A program made the position numbers and the translations under genes. The notes beneath the pieces were generated by a model. The model worked only from the letters and a program-made list of their open reading frames with translations, ran no database searches and had not been told where the DNA came from. Below, in pieces: positions 22,044 through 31,284 of a stretch of 64,000 nt of DNA. Each line of letters opens with the position of its first letter. The first letter of the stretch is position 1. Source of the stretch: an uncultured Gammaproteobacteria bacterium (GTDB lineage: Bacteria; Pseudomonadota; Gammaproteobacteria; Steroidobacterales; UBA11654); assembly GCA_937801655.1 (NCBI GenBank), contig CALMWC010000010.1, forward strand, positions 72,501 to 136,500, in the 5' to 3' direction.

Positions 22044-22999
22044 ATGATAGGTATCATTGGAAAGAAGTGCGGCATGACAAGGATTTTCACGGAAGATGGA
22101 AAATCTATACCTGTGACTATTGTTCAGGCAAATCCTAATGTAATAAATCGAATCAAGACTAAGAAGTCAGATGGCTATGATGCAATACAAGTAACATCTG
22201 GAATACTTAAAAGCAAAAATTCAAAACCTAACAAGGGTCAATTCAATATAAACAATTCTGAATCAAGCACTAAACTCCATGAGTTTAGAATTAATAATTA
22301 TGAATTGGATAAAGTAGAAGCTGGTAAAGAAATTAGTGTTGGATACTTTAGCAAAGGCGAAAAAGTTGATGTATCAGGAACAACAATTGGTAAAGGTTAT
22401 GCAGGCGTAATCAAAAGACATAACTTTAGTATGCAAGATGCTACTCATGGGAATTCACTTGCACATAGAGCTCATGGTTCAATTGGACAAAATCAAACAC
22501 CAGGTAGAGTCTTTAAAGGTAAAAAGATGTCTGGGCATATGGGGAATGTTAAAAGAACTATGCAAAATCTAGAACTTGTTGAAATTGATTCTGATAGAAA
22601 TCTTTTGTTTATAAAAGGTTCAATTGTTGGCCATAATAATTCTGATATTGTGGTTACACCAGCAATAAAATCAGAATTTAAGGAAAGGGAAATATTCCCT
22701 ATAGTTGAAGAAGAAATACTAGAATCAGCAGAAGAAACAACAGATACTAGAAGCCAGAAGCAGCAGCACCAGAAGCAGAAGAAACAACAGATACTCCAGA
22801 AGCAGCAGCACCAGAAGCAGAAGAAACAACAGATACTCCAGAAGCAGCAGCACCAGAAGCAGAAGAAACAACAGATACTCCAGAAGCAGCAGCACCAGAA
22901 GCAGAAGAAACAGACAGAACAGCAGAAGCAGCAGCACCAGAAGCAGAAGAAACAATGGAAACAGCACATTCATCAGAAGCTGAAAAGACAGACAAATAA
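22044..22999 (+). CDS. rplC: 50S ribosomal protein L3 with repetitive acidic C-terminal tail, frameshifted at 22749
   Basis: L3 initiates 50S assembly. The first 209 residues are ordinary L3 (MIGIIGKKCGMTRIFTEDGK at the start, a GKGYAGVIKRHNF region and GSIGQNQTPGRVFKGKKMSG), ending where E. coli L3 ends. A tail follows, entering the repeat as EETTDT at 22731. Five extra bases, agaag at 22749-22753, then shift the frame. As printed, the frame continues as a Gln/Lys-rich stretch to 23036, 35 bases into rplD. Skipping the insertion restores the 14-residue [14 protein letters not shown] repeats and a stop at 22997-22999, 2 bases before rplD, giving 316 residues. I regard that as the native form. 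Confidence 0.9.
22731..22954 (+). repeat. 42-base tandem repeat array in the rplC tail
   Basis: The unit is 42 bases (14 codons, [14 protein letters not shown]). Unit 1 (22731-22777) is split by a 5-base insertion at 22749-22753. Units 2-4 (22778-22819, 22820-22861, 22862-22903) are identical in DNA. Unit 5 (22904-22945) is a variant, EETDRTAEAAAPEA, and a partial unit follows. The same unit with the same codons occurs in rplE. Confidence 0.97.
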
Positions 23000-23001
23000 C
23001 C

Positions 23002-23619
23002 ATGAAAACTCAACTTATCAATCAAGACAAATCTGAGAGTAAAAATCTTAGCCTTAATGAAGCTATTTTTGGATCATCTGTTAATGAAGCACTGGTTCAT
23101 GAGGTTGTAACTTCTTATAGGTCTAACTCTAGATTAGCAACAAGAGGACATAAAAATAGATCTGCTGCGAGTGGAGGAGGAGCTAAACCATGGAGACAAA
23201 AAGGTACTGGTAGAGCAAGAGCAGGAACTAACAGAAGTCCTATATGGGTTGGAGGCGGTAAAACACATACTGCAAATAATAGGTCATATACAAAAAAAAT
23301 AAATAAAAAAGTACTACAAAAAGCAATTAAGTCTATATTCTCTTCTCTTGCAAAAGATGAAAGAATTATTTTTTTAGATACTCTGGTTCTCAAAGAGCCA
23401 AAAACAAAAGAAATGATAGCTATTCTTAATAAACTAGAAGTAAAAAATGCATTAATCATACTGAAGGAATATGAGAGAAACATTGATTTAGCTTCAAGAA
23501 ATATTCCTCATATAGAGGTAATAACAACAAGCCAAATAAACCCCGTTAGTTTATTAAATCATGATTGCGTAATAATTGACTCTGATGCCTTAAAAGAAAT
23601 AGAGAGTACATATAAATGA
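23002..23619 (+). CDS. rplD: 50S ribosomal protein L4
   Basis: 50S exit-tunnel protein, and in E. coli the autogenous repressor of the S10 operon. The 205 residues include the loop that reaches the tunnel with KPWRQKGTGRARAGTNRSP (about 63-81). The ATG at 23002 lies 2 bases after the native rplC stop. The rplW start overlaps its stop by 4 bases. Confidence 0.98.
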   Translation: MKTQLINQDKSESKNLSLNEAIFGSSVNEALVHEVVTSYRSNSRLATRGHKNRSAASGGGAKPWRQKGTGRARAGTNRSPIWVGGGKTHTANNRSYTKKINKKVLQKAIKSIFSSLAKDERIIFLDTLVLKEPKTKEMIAILNKLEVKNALIILKEYERNIDLASRNIPHIEVITTSQINPVSLLNHDCVIIDSDALKEIESTYK

Positions 23620-23927
23620 GTCAAGTAATTAGACATGATCAAATCAGGACAATTATTATTGCTCCACATGTATCTGAAAAAACCACAGATCTAAGTCAGA
23701 AACATGGACAAATAGCTTTTAAAGTTAGGCCTGATTCAAATAAAAAACAAATAAAAAAAGCAGTTGAGGAGATGTTTAGCGTAAAGGTTGCTTCTGTAAA
23801 AACTGTCTCTGTTAAAGGAAAGAAAAAGAAAAGAGGTTTAAAGATAGGGACAACAAAAAATTGGAAGAAAGCTTATGTAACATTAGCTGAAGGCCAAAAT
23901 ATAGATTTTATGAACAATGAAGTTTAA
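23616..23927 (+). CDS. rplW: 50S ribosomal protein L23
   Basis: Protein at the exit of the peptide tunnel that docks trigger factor and SRP. The 103 residues contain IIIAPHVSEKTTDLS (about 13-27) and the loop with VKGKKKKRGLKIGTTKNWKK (about 68-87). It overlaps rplD by 4 bases. Confidence 0.97.
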   Translation: MSQVIRHDQIRTIIIAPHVSEKTTDLSQKHGQIAFKVRPDSNKKQIKKAVEEMFSVKVASVKTVSVKGKKKKRGLKIGTTKNWKKAYVTLAEGQNIDFMNNEV

Positions 23928-23939
23928 TTTAGATAAATT

Positions 23940-24770
23940 ATGGCAATAATAAAAACAAAACCAACATCACCGGGAAGAAGATTTGTACAAACAATCAAAT
24001 CAGATCATCTTCATAGTGGAAAGCCATATAAACCACTAGTTAAAGGGCTTAGGAAAACTGGTGGCAGAAATACACATGGAAGAATTACTACAAGACATAT
24101 TGGTGGTGGTCATAAGAAGCTGTATAGAATGATTGATTTTAAGAGAAATAAAGATGATATAGAAGGACTAGTTGAGAGAATTGAATATGATCCAAATAGA
24201 TCTGCTCATATTGCATTAATTCTATATAAAGACGGAGAGAGAAGGTATATCATTGCTCCTAAAAAATTAGCTCAAGGAGATACTATTATTTCTGGAGAAA
24301 ATGCACCACTCAAAAATGGAAATACATTACCACTATCAAAAATTCCAGTTGGTACTGTTGTTCACTGTATAGAAATGAAACCTGGGAAGGGAGCACAATT
24401 AGCAAGATCTGCTGGAACTAGTGTTCAAGTACTAGCTCGAGAAGGTAACTATGCAACTCTTAGATTGAAGTCTGGAGAAGTAAGAAAAGTTCTTACTGCA
24501 TGTAGGGCAACTATTGGTGAAGTGAGTCATTCAGAGCATAATTTAAGAAAATTAGGAAAAGCTGGTGCTAGTAGATGGAGAGGCATAAGACCATCTGTAA
24601 GAGGGGTGGCAATGAACCCAATAGATCATCCACATGGTGGAGGTGAAGGTAAAACATCTGGCGGTAGAGATCCAGTCTCACCCTGGGGAATGCCAACTAA
24701 GGGATATAAAACTAGAGCAAAAAATAACCCAACAGATAAGTTTATTGTAAGAAGAAGAAGTAAAAGATAA
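23940..24770 (+). CDS. rplB: 50S ribosomal protein L2
   Basis: Large primary rRNA-binding protein near the peptidyl-transferase centre, 276 residues. Key signature [19 protein letters not shown] is at about 224-242 with the functionally important His. It ends in the usual basic tail (FIVRRRSKR). The gene starts 12 bases after rplW. Confidence 0.99.
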   Translation: MAIIKTKPTSPGRRFVQTIKSDHLHSGKPYKPLVKGLRKTGGRNTHGRITTRHIGGGHKKLYRMIDFKRNKDDIEGLVERIEYDPNRSAHIALILYKDGERRYIIAPKKLAQGDTIISGENAPLKNGNTLPLSKIPVGTVVHCIEMKPGKGAQLARSAGTSVQVLAREGNYATLRLKSGEVRKVLTACRATIGEVSHSEHNLRKLGKAGASRWRGIRPSVRGVAMNPIDHPHGGGEGKTSGGRDPVSPWGMPTKGYKTRAKNNPTDKFIVRRRSKR

Positions 24771-24781
24771 AGAGAGTAAAG

Positions 24782-25060
24782 ATGCCAAGATCAATTAAAA
24801 AAGGACCATTTGTAGACCTGCATTTACAAAAAAAAGTAGATCAAGCAGTCTCTGCTGGTGGAAGAGCAAGAATTAAAACATGGTCAAGAAGATCTATGGT
24901 TACACCTGAAATGGTTGGTATGACAATATCTGTCCATAATGGTAGAGAGCATATTCCTGTACTCATTTCTGAGAATATGGTGGGACATAAATTAGGTGAA
25001 TTTGCACCAACTAGATTATTTAGGGGTCACTCGGGTGATAGAAAAACAAAGTCATTATAA
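24782..25060 (+). CDS. rpsS: 30S ribosomal protein S19
   Basis: 30S head protein, 92 residues as in E. coli. It begins [15 protein letters not shown] and contains [16 protein letters not shown] (about 32-47) and [15 protein letters not shown] (about 69-83). An AGAG just upstream of the ATG is the only Shine-Dalgarno. Confidence 0.98.
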   Translation: MPRSIKKGPFVDLHLQKKVDQAVSAGGRARIKTWSRRSMVTPEMVGMTISVHNGREHIPVLISENMVGHKLGEFAPTRLFRGHSGDRKTKSL

Positions 25061-25063
25061 AGT

Positions 25064-25396
25064 ATGAAAGTTTCATCAACATTAAAGTATGCAAGAATTT
25101 CTCCCCAGAAAGCTCGTATGATCGTAGATATTATTAGAGGGAATAAAGTTATGCATGCTACAAAAACTATACAGTTTATGCCTCAGAAAGCAGCAGGTAT
25201 TATTAGGAAAATACTGGATTCAGCTATAGCAAATGCAGAAAATAATAATGGAGCTGATATCGATGATCTAAAGGTTTCTCAAGCATATGTAAATGAAGCA
25301 CCTACTTTTAAAAGATTTAGAGCAAGAGCAAGAGGAAGAGGAACTAGAATTTTAAAAAGAAATAGTCATATAACAATAGAACTTTCAGACGAGTAA
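25064..25396 (+). CDS. rplV: 50S ribosomal protein L22
   Basis: Exit-tunnel protein, 110 residues as in E. coli. It includes [17 protein letters not shown] (about 10-26) and the hairpin region with [20 protein letters not shown] (about 83-102). It starts 3 bases after rpsS. Confidence 0.98.
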   Translation: MKVSSTLKYARISPQKARMIVDIIRGNKVMHATKTIQFMPQKAAGIIRKILDSAIANAENNNGADIDDLKVSQAYVNEAPTFKRFRARARGRGTRILKRNSHITIELSDE

Positions 25397-25401
25397 TAAT
25401 T

Positions 25402-26046
25402 ATGGGACAAAAAGTACATCCAGTAGGAATAAGGTTAGGCATCAGTAAAGACTGGTCATCTAAATGGTATTCTAACTCAGCTCAATTTCCAAAAAATGTA
25501 AATTCAGACTTTATTATAAGAAAAGAGCTGAATGCTAAATTGAAAGATGCAGCAATTAGCAGGATTGAAATTGAAAGAAGTTCTGAAAATGTAACAATAA
25601 AAATATTTTCAGCCAGACCAGGAATCGTTATAGGAAAGAAAGGTGAAGGCATAGAAACTTTAAGAAAAGATTTAGCCAAACTACTAGGTACCACTATAAA
25701 TAATGTTTTGCTAAATATTAATGAAATAAAAAAACCAGAACTTGATGCAAAACTAGTTGCTTCATCAATTACTCAACAATTAGAAAGAAGAGTGATGTAT
25801 AGAAGAGCAATGAAAAGAGCTGTTACAAATACAATGAGACTGGGAGCTGAGGGGATTAAAGTAAAAATATCTGGAAGATTGAATGGAGCAGAAATTGCAA
25901 GAACAGAATGGTATCAAGAGGGAAGAGTTCCACTCCATACATTAAAGGCAGATATTGATTATGGGTTAGCTGAAGCACTTACAACATATGGGATTATTGG
26001 TGTTAAAGTTTGGATCTTCAGAGAAGAAGAGAATAAAAAAAGGTAG
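25402..26046 (+). CDS. rpsC: 30S ribosomal protein S3
   Basis: mRNA-entry protein of the 30S head. It begins [18 protein letters not shown] and has a KH domain ([19 protein letters not shown], about 73-91) and a C-terminal domain with [20 protein letters not shown] (about 161-180). At 214 residues it lacks about 19 residues of the C-terminal tail of the 233-residue E. coli protein, consistent with a trimmed genome. Confidence 0.98.
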   Translation: MGQKVHPVGIRLGISKDWSSKWYSNSAQFPKNVNSDFIIRKELNAKLKDAAISRIEIERSSENVTIKIFSARPGIVIGKKGEGIETLRKDLAKLLGTTINNVLLNINEIKKPELDAKLVASSITQQLERRVMYRRAMKRAVTNTMRLGAEGIKVKISGRLNGAEIARTEWYQEGRVPLHTLKADIDYGLAEALTTYGIIGVKVWIFREEENKKR

Positions 26047-26056
26047 TTTAAAGTAA

Positions 26057-26470
26057 ATGTTACAACCAAGAAGAACAAAATATAGAAAACAAATGAAAGG
26101 CAAGAATAGAGGTCTAGCCTCTAGAGGAAGTAGTGTCACATTTGGAGAATTTGGTTTAAAAGCAACCGGCAGAGGTAGGATTACAGCTAGACAAATAGAA
26201 GCTGCCAGGAGAGCAATGACTAGACACATCAAAAGGGGTGGAAAAATCTGGATTAGGATGTTCCCTGATAAACCTATAACAAAAAAACCTTTAGAAGTTA
26301 GACAAGGTAAAGGGAAAGGTAATGTTGAGTATTGGGTCGCTCAAATACAACCAGGCAAAATATTATATGAAATGAGTGGTGTAGAGGAAGATCTTGCTAA
26401 GGAAGCATTTGCATTAGCAGCAGCTAAACTTCCAATAAAGACGAAATTTGTTAGTAGGCAGATTATATGA
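26057..26470 (+). CDS. rplP: 50S ribosomal protein L16
   Basis: Binds near the A site of the 50S. It begins [19 protein letters not shown] and has [20 protein letters not shown] (about 46-65), 137 residues in all (E. coli 136). Overlaps rpmC by 4 bases. Confidence 0.98.
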   Translation: MLQPRRTKYRKQMKGKNRGLASRGSSVTFGEFGLKATGRGRITARQIEAARRAMTRHIKRGGKIWIRMFPDKPITKKPLEVRQGKGKGNVEYWVAQIQPGKILYEMSGVEEDLAKEAFALAAAKLPIKTKFVSRQII

Positions 26471-26664
26471 TTGATATCAAAGAAATAAGATTGAAGAAAT
26501 TTGATGATATTCAAAATATATTAAATGATCTTCTAGATGAGCAGTTTAAGTTAAAACTTCAGGCTGCCTCAGGTCAACTAGCAAAATCAAGCGAGAAAAG
26601 AAGGGTTAAGAAAGATATAGCAAGAATTAAAACAGTTTTAAAAGAGATGAAAGAAAATGGTTGA
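26467..26664 (+). CDS. rpmC: 50S ribosomal protein L29
   Basis: Small helical protein near the tunnel exit, 65 residues. Conserved [20 protein letters not shown] (about 19-38) and a basic C-terminal half are seen. It overlaps rplP by 4 bases and rpsQ by 8. Confidence 0.95.
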   Translation: MIDIKEIRLKKFDDIQNILNDLLDEQFKLKLQAASGQLAKSSEKRRVKKDIARIKTVLKEMKENG

Positions 26665-26932
26665 ACAAGATAATAAAGAAACAAAAAGAACAATTACTGG
26701 CAAAGTAGTTAGCAATTCAATGGACAAAACAATAACAGTTGCTATTGAAAGGAAATTAAAGCATCCACTTTATAATAAGTATATTTTTAAAACTTCAAAA
26801 ATAATGGCTCATGATGAAAATGGTGATTCCAAATTAGGCGATATTGTTGCTATAGAAGAAACACGACCAATTTCAAAGAATAAGTCTTGGACGTTGAATA
26901 AAATAATAAAAGAATCACAACAAGAGAGTTAA
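26657..26932 (+). CDS. rpsQ: 30S ribosomal protein S17
   Basis: Primary 16S-binding OB-fold protein, 91 residues (E. coli 84). The core has [19 protein letters not shown] (about 15-33) and [18 protein letters not shown] (about 60-77). It carries a short charged N-terminal extension. It overlaps rpmC by 8 bases. Confidence 0.97.
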   Translation: MVEQDNKETKRTITGKVVSNSMDKTITVAIERKLKHPLYNKYIFKTSKIMAHDENGDSKLGDIVAIEETRPISKNKSWTLNKIIKESQQES

Positions 26933-26934
26933 AT

Positions 26935-27303
26935 ATGATTCAGACTGAAACAGTTTTAAGTATTGCTGATAATAGCGGGGCAAAAAAAGTTCTTTGTATT
27001 AAAGTACTTGGGGGCTCCAAAAAACGATATGCAAGAATTGGTGATGTAATTAAAGTTACAGTTAAAGACGCTATACCTAGGGGTAAGGTAAAAAAAGGTG
27101 AAGTTTATGATGCTTTGGTTGTAAGAACTAAACATGGTGTAAGAAGATCTGATGGCTCATTGATTAGATTTGATGGCAATGCTGCTGTTTTACTTGATAA
27201 CAAAAAGGAGCCAATAGGTACTAGGGTGTTCGGTCCTGTAACAAGAGAGCTTAGAGCAAGAAATTATTTAAAAATAATTTCATTAGCACCAGAAGTTATT
27301 TAA
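26935..27303 (+). CDS. rplN: 50S ribosomal protein L14
   Basis: 50S interface protein, 122 residues. It begins [20 protein letters not shown] and contains [20 protein letters not shown] (about 37-56). This is the first gene of the spc group, 2 bases after rpsQ. Confidence 0.98.
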   Translation: MIQTETVLSIADNSGAKKVLCIKVLGGSKKRYARIGDVIKVTVKDAIPRGKVKKGEVYDALVVRTKHGVRRSDGSLIRFDGNAAVLLDNKKEPIGTRVFGPVTRELRARNYLKIISLAPEVI

Positions 27304-27313
27304 GGAGTTTAGA

Positions 27314-27631
27314 TTGAAAAAGATAAAAAAAGGCGATGATGTAATTATCTTGACTGGAAAAAATAAAGGTCAGACAGGACAAGTATTGAGTGTTTTATCA
27401 AATTCAAAGGTTCTTGTTGAGAATATAAATATTGTAAAGAAGCATCAAAAAGGAAACCCAAATACTGGTCAAGAGGGTGGAATTATAGAAAAAGAGATGC
27501 CAGTTCATATCTCTAATGTTATGTTGCTAAATCCCTTAACAAATAAGGGAGATAAAGTGGGTATAAAAAAGTTAGAAGATGGCAAGAAAGTTAGATTTTT
27601 TAAATCAAATAATGAAGTTGTAGATATATAA
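27314..27631 (+). CDS. rplX: 50S ribosomal protein L24
   Basis: Assembly-initiating 50S protein, 105 residues, with the KOW motif [20 protein letters not shown] (about 5-24) and [20 protein letters not shown] (about 48-67). The start is TTG 27314, supported by TAAGGAG at 27301-27307, which overlaps the rplN stop. TTG starts are unusual for ribosomal proteins. Confidence 0.96.
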   Translation: MKKIKKGDDVIILTGKNKGQTGQVLSVLSNSKVLVENINIVKKHQKGNPNTGQEGGIIEKEMPVHISNVMLLNPLTNKGDKVGIKKLEDGKKVRFFKSNNEVVDI

Positions 27632-27635
27632 GATT

Positions 27636-28484
27636 ATGTCAAGATTAAAAGAAAAATATTTAAAAGAAATACTACCAAATCTCCAAAAGGAATTGGGTCT
27701 TACTAATTCAATGCAAGTTCCTAGGATTAAAAAAATTACATTAAATATGGGAGTTGGTGAAATACTTCAGGATAAAAAAGCTATAGAGAAGGCACAATCA
27801 GATTTAGAAAAATTATCTGGGCAAAAGCCACTTATTACAAAAGCAAAAAAGTCAGTTGCATCTTTCAAAATTAGAGAAGGAATGCCAATTGGTGTAAAAG
27901 TTACACTCAGAAAAAATAGAATGTATGAATTTCTAGATAGGTTAATCAATATTGCTTTACCAAGAGTTAGGGATTTCAGAGGTCTAAGTATGAAGTCATT
28001 TGATGGTACTGGTAACTATTCATTGGGTATTAAGGAGCAAATTATATTCCCAGAGATTGACTATGATAATGTTGATAAAATAAGAGGACTTGATATTACA
28101 ATAACTACTTCTGCTACAAATAATGAAGAAACTTTAGCATTACTAAATGCCTTCAATTTTCCAATTAAGCAAAGAGCAGTTAAAGAAGAAACAACAGATA
28201 CTCCAGAAGCAGCAGCACCAGAAGCAGAAGAAACAACAGATACTCCAGAAGCAGCAGCACCAGAAGCAGAAGAAACAACAGATACTCCAGAAGCAGCAGC
28301 ACCAGAAGCAGAAGAAACAACAGATACTCCAGAAGCAGCAGCACCAGAAGCAGAAGAAACAACAGATACTCCAGAAGCAGCAGCACAGAAGCAGAAGCCA
28401 GAACCAGCAGCACCAGAAGCAGAAGAAACAACAGATACTCCAGAAGCAGCAGCACCAGAAGCAGATAATAAGGAAGAGAAATAA
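27636..28484 (+). CDS. rplE: 50S ribosomal protein L5 with repetitive acidic C-terminal tail
   Basis: 5S rRNA-binding protein of the central protuberance. Residues 1-183 are ordinary L5 ([10 protein letters not shown] near 31-40; [21 protein letters not shown] near 109-129), ending at [12 protein letters not shown], where E. coli L5 (179 residues) ends. A 99-residue tail follows: four perfect [14 protein letters not shown] units, one altered unit containing QKQKPEP, one more perfect unit, then DNKEEK. The total is 282 residues. The tail is acidic, Ala/Pro/Thr-rich and probably disordered. rpsN follows 1 base after the stop. Its role is unknown. Confidence 0.96.
   Translation: MSRLKEKYLKEILPNLQKELGLTNSMQVPRIKKITLNMGVGEILQDKKAIEKAQSDLEKLSGQKPLITKAKKSVASFKIREGMPIGVKVTLRKNRMYEFLDRLINIALPRVRDFRGLSMKSFDGTGNYSLGIKEQIIFPEIDYDNVDKIRGLDITITTSATNNEETLALLNAFNFPIKQRAVKEETTDTPEAAAPEAEETTDTPEAAAPEAEETTDTPEAAAPEAEETTDTPEAAAPEAEETTDTPEAAAQKQKPEPAAPEAEETTDTPEAAAPEADNKEEK
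28185..28463 (+). repeat. 42-base tandem repeat array in the rplE tail
   Basis: Units at 28185-28226, 28227-28268, 28269-28310 and 28311-28352 are identical in DNA. The fifth (28353-28421, 69 bases) is a merged unit carrying a one-base loss and a 14-base loss that together keep the frame. The sixth (28422-28463) is again identical. The unit and its codon choice match the array in rplC at 22731-22954. Confidence 0.97.
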
Positions 28485-28485
28485 G

Positions 28486-28791
28486 ATGACAAGAAAAGCT
28501 TTAGTTGAACGAGAAATAAAAAGAGCAAAAACTGTAAAACGTTTTGCTTCTAAAAGAGAAGGATTAAAAAAAATACTTCAAGACCCAAATGCAAGTTATG
28601 AAGAAAAAAGTGAAGCAAGGATTAACTTTCAAAAACTCCCTAGGAATGCGAGTCCATCTAGATTAAGAAATCGTTGTTCAATTACAGGAAGACCTAAGGG
28701 GTTTTATAGGAAATTCGGATTAGGCAGAAATAAACTTAGAGAGCAGGCAATGGAAGGAAATATACCAGGTCTTCATAAAGCAAGCTGGTAA
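28486..28791 (+). CDS. rpsN: 30S ribosomal protein S14 (zinc-free type)
   Basis: 30S head protein, 101 residues, as in E. coli. It begins [20 protein letters not shown] and ends with [20 protein letters not shown] and HKASW. It lacks the CxxC pairs of the zinc form. The ATG at 28486 lies 1 base after rplE. The frame is open upstream through the rplE repeat, but the longer frame is the shadow of the repeat, not an N-terminal extension. Confidence 0.97.
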   Translation: MTRKALVEREIKRAKTVKRFASKREGLKKILQDPNASYEEKSEARINFQKLPRNASPSRLRNRCSITGRPKGFYRKFGLGRNKLREQAMEGNIPGLHKASW

Positions 28792-28807
28792 TTACTGAGA
28801 GAAGAAA

Positions 28808-29206
28808 ATGAGTATGACAGACCCAATAGCAGATATGCTTACAAGAATTAGGAATGCACATAAAATAAATGCATTATCGGTTTCTATACCAGCATCAAAA
28901 GTAAAAGAAAATATAGCAAGTGTTCTTTTAGAGGAAGGCTATATTAAATCTTTTAAAGTTGAAGATTTAGATAATAATAAAAAAGTTTTAATAGTAGAGC
29001 TAAAATATTTTGAGGGAAAACCAGTTATTGAGGTTATAGATAGAGTTAGCAGGCCTGGCTTAAGAATCTACAAGGATAATAGCCAAATACCAAGAGTTAT
29101 GGGTGGTTTAGGTATAGCAGTTGTTTCTACGTCTAATGGAATTATGAGCGATAGAAAAGCTCGAAAAGAAGGACATGGTGGTGAAATCCTATGTGTAGTT
29201 GCTTAA
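28808..29206 (+). CDS. rpsH: 30S ribosomal protein S8
   Basis: 16S-binding protein that in E. coli represses the spc operon. The 132 residues include [16 protein letters not shown] (about 3-18) and [20 protein letters not shown] (about 106-125). Start at 28808 or 28814 (both ATG); GAGAGAAG just upstream favours 28808. Confidence 0.97.
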   Translation: MSMTDPIADMLTRIRNAHKINALSVSIPASKVKENIASVLLEEGYIKSFKVEDLDNNKKVLIVELKYFEGKPVIEVIDRVSRPGLRIYKDNSQIPRVMGGLGIAVVSTSNGIMSDRKARKEGHGGEILCVVA

Positions 29207-29222
29207 TAAATTTATTGTAGAT

Positions 29223-29762
29223 ATGTCAAGAATAGCTAAACAACCCGTCAATTATCCTGATTCAGTAGAAGTTTCAGTTAAGGATGATAATGTACTTTCT
29301 ATTAAAGGTGCAAATGGTGATATGGAATTAACTCTTATTAGTGCAGTTAATGTAGATTTTGATAAGGAATCTTTAACGGTTAAGCCAACATCAAGTTCAA
29401 AGTTTGCAAGATCGGCTGCAGGTACCTTTAGAAGTTTAATTAATAATATGGTTATAGGCGTCACAGAAGGATTTGTTAAAGAGTTAGAATTAGTTGGCGT
29501 TGGATATAGAGCAAAAATGGAAGGCAGTAAGTTAAATTTAACATTAGGCTTCTCTCATCCTGTTTCTTATCAAATTCCAGAAGGGATTGAAGTAACTACT
29601 CCAACTCAAACAGAAATCAGTATAAAAGGTGTTGATAAGCAAAAAGTAGGTCAAGTTGCAGCTGAACTAAGATCAATAAGACCTCCAGAGCCTTATAAGG
29701 GAAAGGGAGTAAGATATAAAGATGAACAAATTACTCTTAAAGAAACTAAGAAGCAAGTATAA
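29223..29762 (+). CDS. rplF: 50S ribosomal protein L6
   Basis: 50S protein near the factor-binding site, 179 residues from ATG 29223 (E. coli 177). The MSRIAKQPV start matches the family. The frame is open further upstream to 29199 inside rpsH, but that adds eight residues not found in L6. Conserved GVGYRAKMEGSKLNLTLGFS and the C-terminal PEPYKGKGVRYKDE are present. Confidence 0.97.
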   Translation: MSRIAKQPVNYPDSVEVSVKDDNVLSIKGANGDMELTLISAVNVDFDKESLTVKPTSSSKFARSAAGTFRSLINNMVIGVTEGFVKELELVGVGYRAKMEGSKLNLTLGFSHPVSYQIPEGIEVTTPTQTEISIKGVDKQKVGQVAAELRSIRPPEPYKGKGVRYKDEQITLKETKKQV

Positions 29763-29777
29763 CCATTAGGAAAGATT

Positions 29778-30140
29778 GTGATTTCAAAATTAAAAAGAAG
29801 AAAAAGAAGATTAAAGAAGACTAGATCTAAGATTAAGCAGTTGAAAGTAAACAGGTTGAGTGTTTATAGATCCTCTAACCATATTTATGCCCAAATTACT
29901 TCACCATTGGATAATACAGTTATTGTCTCTTCTTCAACTTTAGAGGCGGATGTAAAAACCTCACTTAAAGATAGTTCCACAGGCAATATAAATGCAGCAA
30001 AAGTTGTTGGCGAATCAATAGCAAAAAAAGCTAAGAAAGCAAAAGTTGAAGTTGTTGCTTTTGATAGGTCAGGGTATTTATATCATGGAAGAATTAAAGC
30101 TCTTGCTGAATCAGCTAGAGAAAATGGACTTCAATTCTAA
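29778..30140 (+). CDS. rplR: 50S ribosomal protein L18
   Basis: 5S rRNA-binding protein of the central protuberance. The start is GTG 29778, preceded by TTAGGAAA, giving 120 residues. It has a very basic N terminus ([17 protein letters not shown]), [14 protein letters not shown] (about 26-39) and [17 protein letters not shown] (about 95-111). Confidence 0.97.
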   Translation: MISKLKRRKRRLKKTRSKIKQLKVNRLSVYRSSNHIYAQITSPLDNTVIVSSSTLEADVKTSLKDSSTGNINAAKVVGESIAKKAKKAKVEVVAFDRSGYLYHGRIKALAESARENGLQF

Positions 30141-30151
30141 AGGTAATTTAT

Positions 30152-30649
30152 ATGAATATGGATAGACAATCAGATGATTTAATAGAAAAATTAGTTGCGG
30201 TTAATAGAGTAGCTAAAGTAGTAAAAGGTGGAAGACAATTTGGGTTTGCTGCTATAACAGTAGTTGGTAATGGAAATGGAAAAATAGGTATGGGGTATGG
30301 TAAAGCAAAAGAGGTTCCTTTAGCGATTCAGAAAGCAATGCAAGCTGCCAGGAAGGATCTTCATTCTGTAGCTCTAAATAAAGAAACTATTTTTTATGCT
30401 GTAAATGGCAATCATGGGGCTTCTAAAGTTTATATGCAACCTGCAGCAGATGGAACAGGTATTATTGCTGGTGGTGCTATGAGGGCAGTATTTGAAGCTG
30501 TTGGAGTTAGTAATATTTTAGCAAAAAGTTATGGATCCAGAAATCCAATAAACTTAGTTAGAGCTACAATTAATGCACTTGATAGTATTAGGTCTCCAAG
30601 AAGAATTGCTAAAAGAAGAGGCATTGAAGTATCAAAAATATATAGTTAA
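30152..30649 (+). CDS. rpsE: 30S ribosomal protein S5
   Basis: 30S protein affecting translational accuracy, 165 residues (E. coli 167). It contains [19 protein letters not shown] (about 17-35), [14 protein letters not shown] and the C-terminal [16 protein letters not shown]. It starts 11 bases after rplR with TAAAGGTAA upstream. Confidence 0.98.
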   Translation: MNMDRQSDDLIEKLVAVNRVAKVVKGGRQFGFAAITVVGNGNGKIGMGYGKAKEVPLAIQKAMQAARKDLHSVALNKETIFYAVNGNHGASKVYMQPAADGTGIIAGGAMRAVFEAVGVSNILAKSYGSRNPINLVRATINALDSIRSPRRIAKRRGIEVSKIYS

Positions 30650-30653
30650 TTTA

Positions 30654-30845
30654 ATGAATAAAAAAGTAAAAAAATTGAGAGTTAAGTTAGTCAGAAGTCG
30701 TTTTGGTAGGATTAAAAAACATAAAGCTTCCATAGCAGGCATTGGACTAAGAAAAATCAATCAAGTTGTTGAAATTGAAGCCACTCCTGAGAATCTAGGG
30801 ATGGTCAATAAGATTAATTATTTAGTTGAAGTTGAGGAGATTTAG
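30654..30845 (+). CDS. rpmD: 50S ribosomal protein L30
   Basis: Small 50S protein, 63 residues from ATG 30654 (E. coli 59). LRVKLVRSRFGRIKKHKASI (about 8-27) and GLRKINQVVEIEATPENLGM (about 31-50) are typical. An upstream in-frame ATG at 30573 is inside rpsE and is rejected. There is almost no Shine-Dalgarno; it probably depends on coupling with rpsE, which ends 4 bases before. Confidence 0.95.
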   Translation: MNKKVKKLRVKLVRSRFGRIKKHKASIAGIGLRKINQVVEIEATPENLGMVNKINYLVEVEEI

Positions 30846-30847
30846 CA

Positions 30848-31282
30848 ATGAGACTCAATACATTAAAACCCAATAAGGGTAGCAGACCTGTTAAACAGAG
30901 AAAGGGCAAAGGGCATGCTTCAGGTTTAGGAAAAACATCTGGAAGGGGTCATAAAGGACAAAAAGCAAGATCAGGTGGTTATCATAAAGTAGGATTTGAA
31001 GGTGGGCAAATGCCACTGCAAAGAAGAGTGCCAAAAAGAGGGTTTAGATCAAGAACAAAAAATTATACTCATGAGATAAACCTGAATCATCTTTCTTCTT
31101 TGGAAGCTGATATTATTGATATTGAAGTTCTTAAGAATGCGAATATTGTTCCACGATTTATTCAATATATAAAAGTTATTGCAACAGGGGATATTAAAAA
31201 ACCAATAACGGTTCAAGGCTTTTCATATTCTGCAAATGCTAGAAAAGCTATTGAAGAGGCTGGTGGAGAAATAAGAGATTAG
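30848..31282 (+). CDS. rplO: 50S ribosomal protein L15
   Basis: 50S assembly protein, 144 residues as in E. coli. It begins [20 protein letters not shown], followed by the Gly/Lys-rich [19 protein letters not shown] (about 27-45) and the C-terminal [12 protein letters not shown]. Starts 2 bases after rpmD. Confidence 0.98.
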   Translation: MRLNTLKPNKGSRPVKQRKGKGHASGLGKTSGRGHKGQKARSGGYHKVGFEGGQMPLQRRVPKRGFRSRTKNYTHEINLNHLSSLEADIIDIEVLKNANIVPRFIQYIKVIATGDIKKPITVQGFSYSANARKAIEEAGGEIRD

Positions 31283-31284
31283 TT

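Noticed and set aside
22749-22999. Programmed frameshift in rplC
   Set aside because: No slippery heptamer or downstream structure is visible and the shift equals a 5-base insertion of repeat-like bases; slippage or assembly error is simpler.
22493-23025. Minus-strand ORFs rich in Ala-Ser or Cys-Phe over the rplC repeat
   Set aside because: The 42-base unit is open in several frames; these are shadows of the array.
28185-28463. Possible CRISPR array
   Set aside because: Units abut without spacers, keep the rplE frame and have no cas genes nearby; it is a coding tandem repeat.
28061-28528. Minus-strand ORFs over the rplE repeat
   Set aside because: Same repeat shadow as in rplC; no ribosome site or homology.
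29199-29222. Longer start for rplF inside rpsH
   Set aside because: Adds residues absent from L6 proteins; ATG 29223 matches the conserved N terminus.
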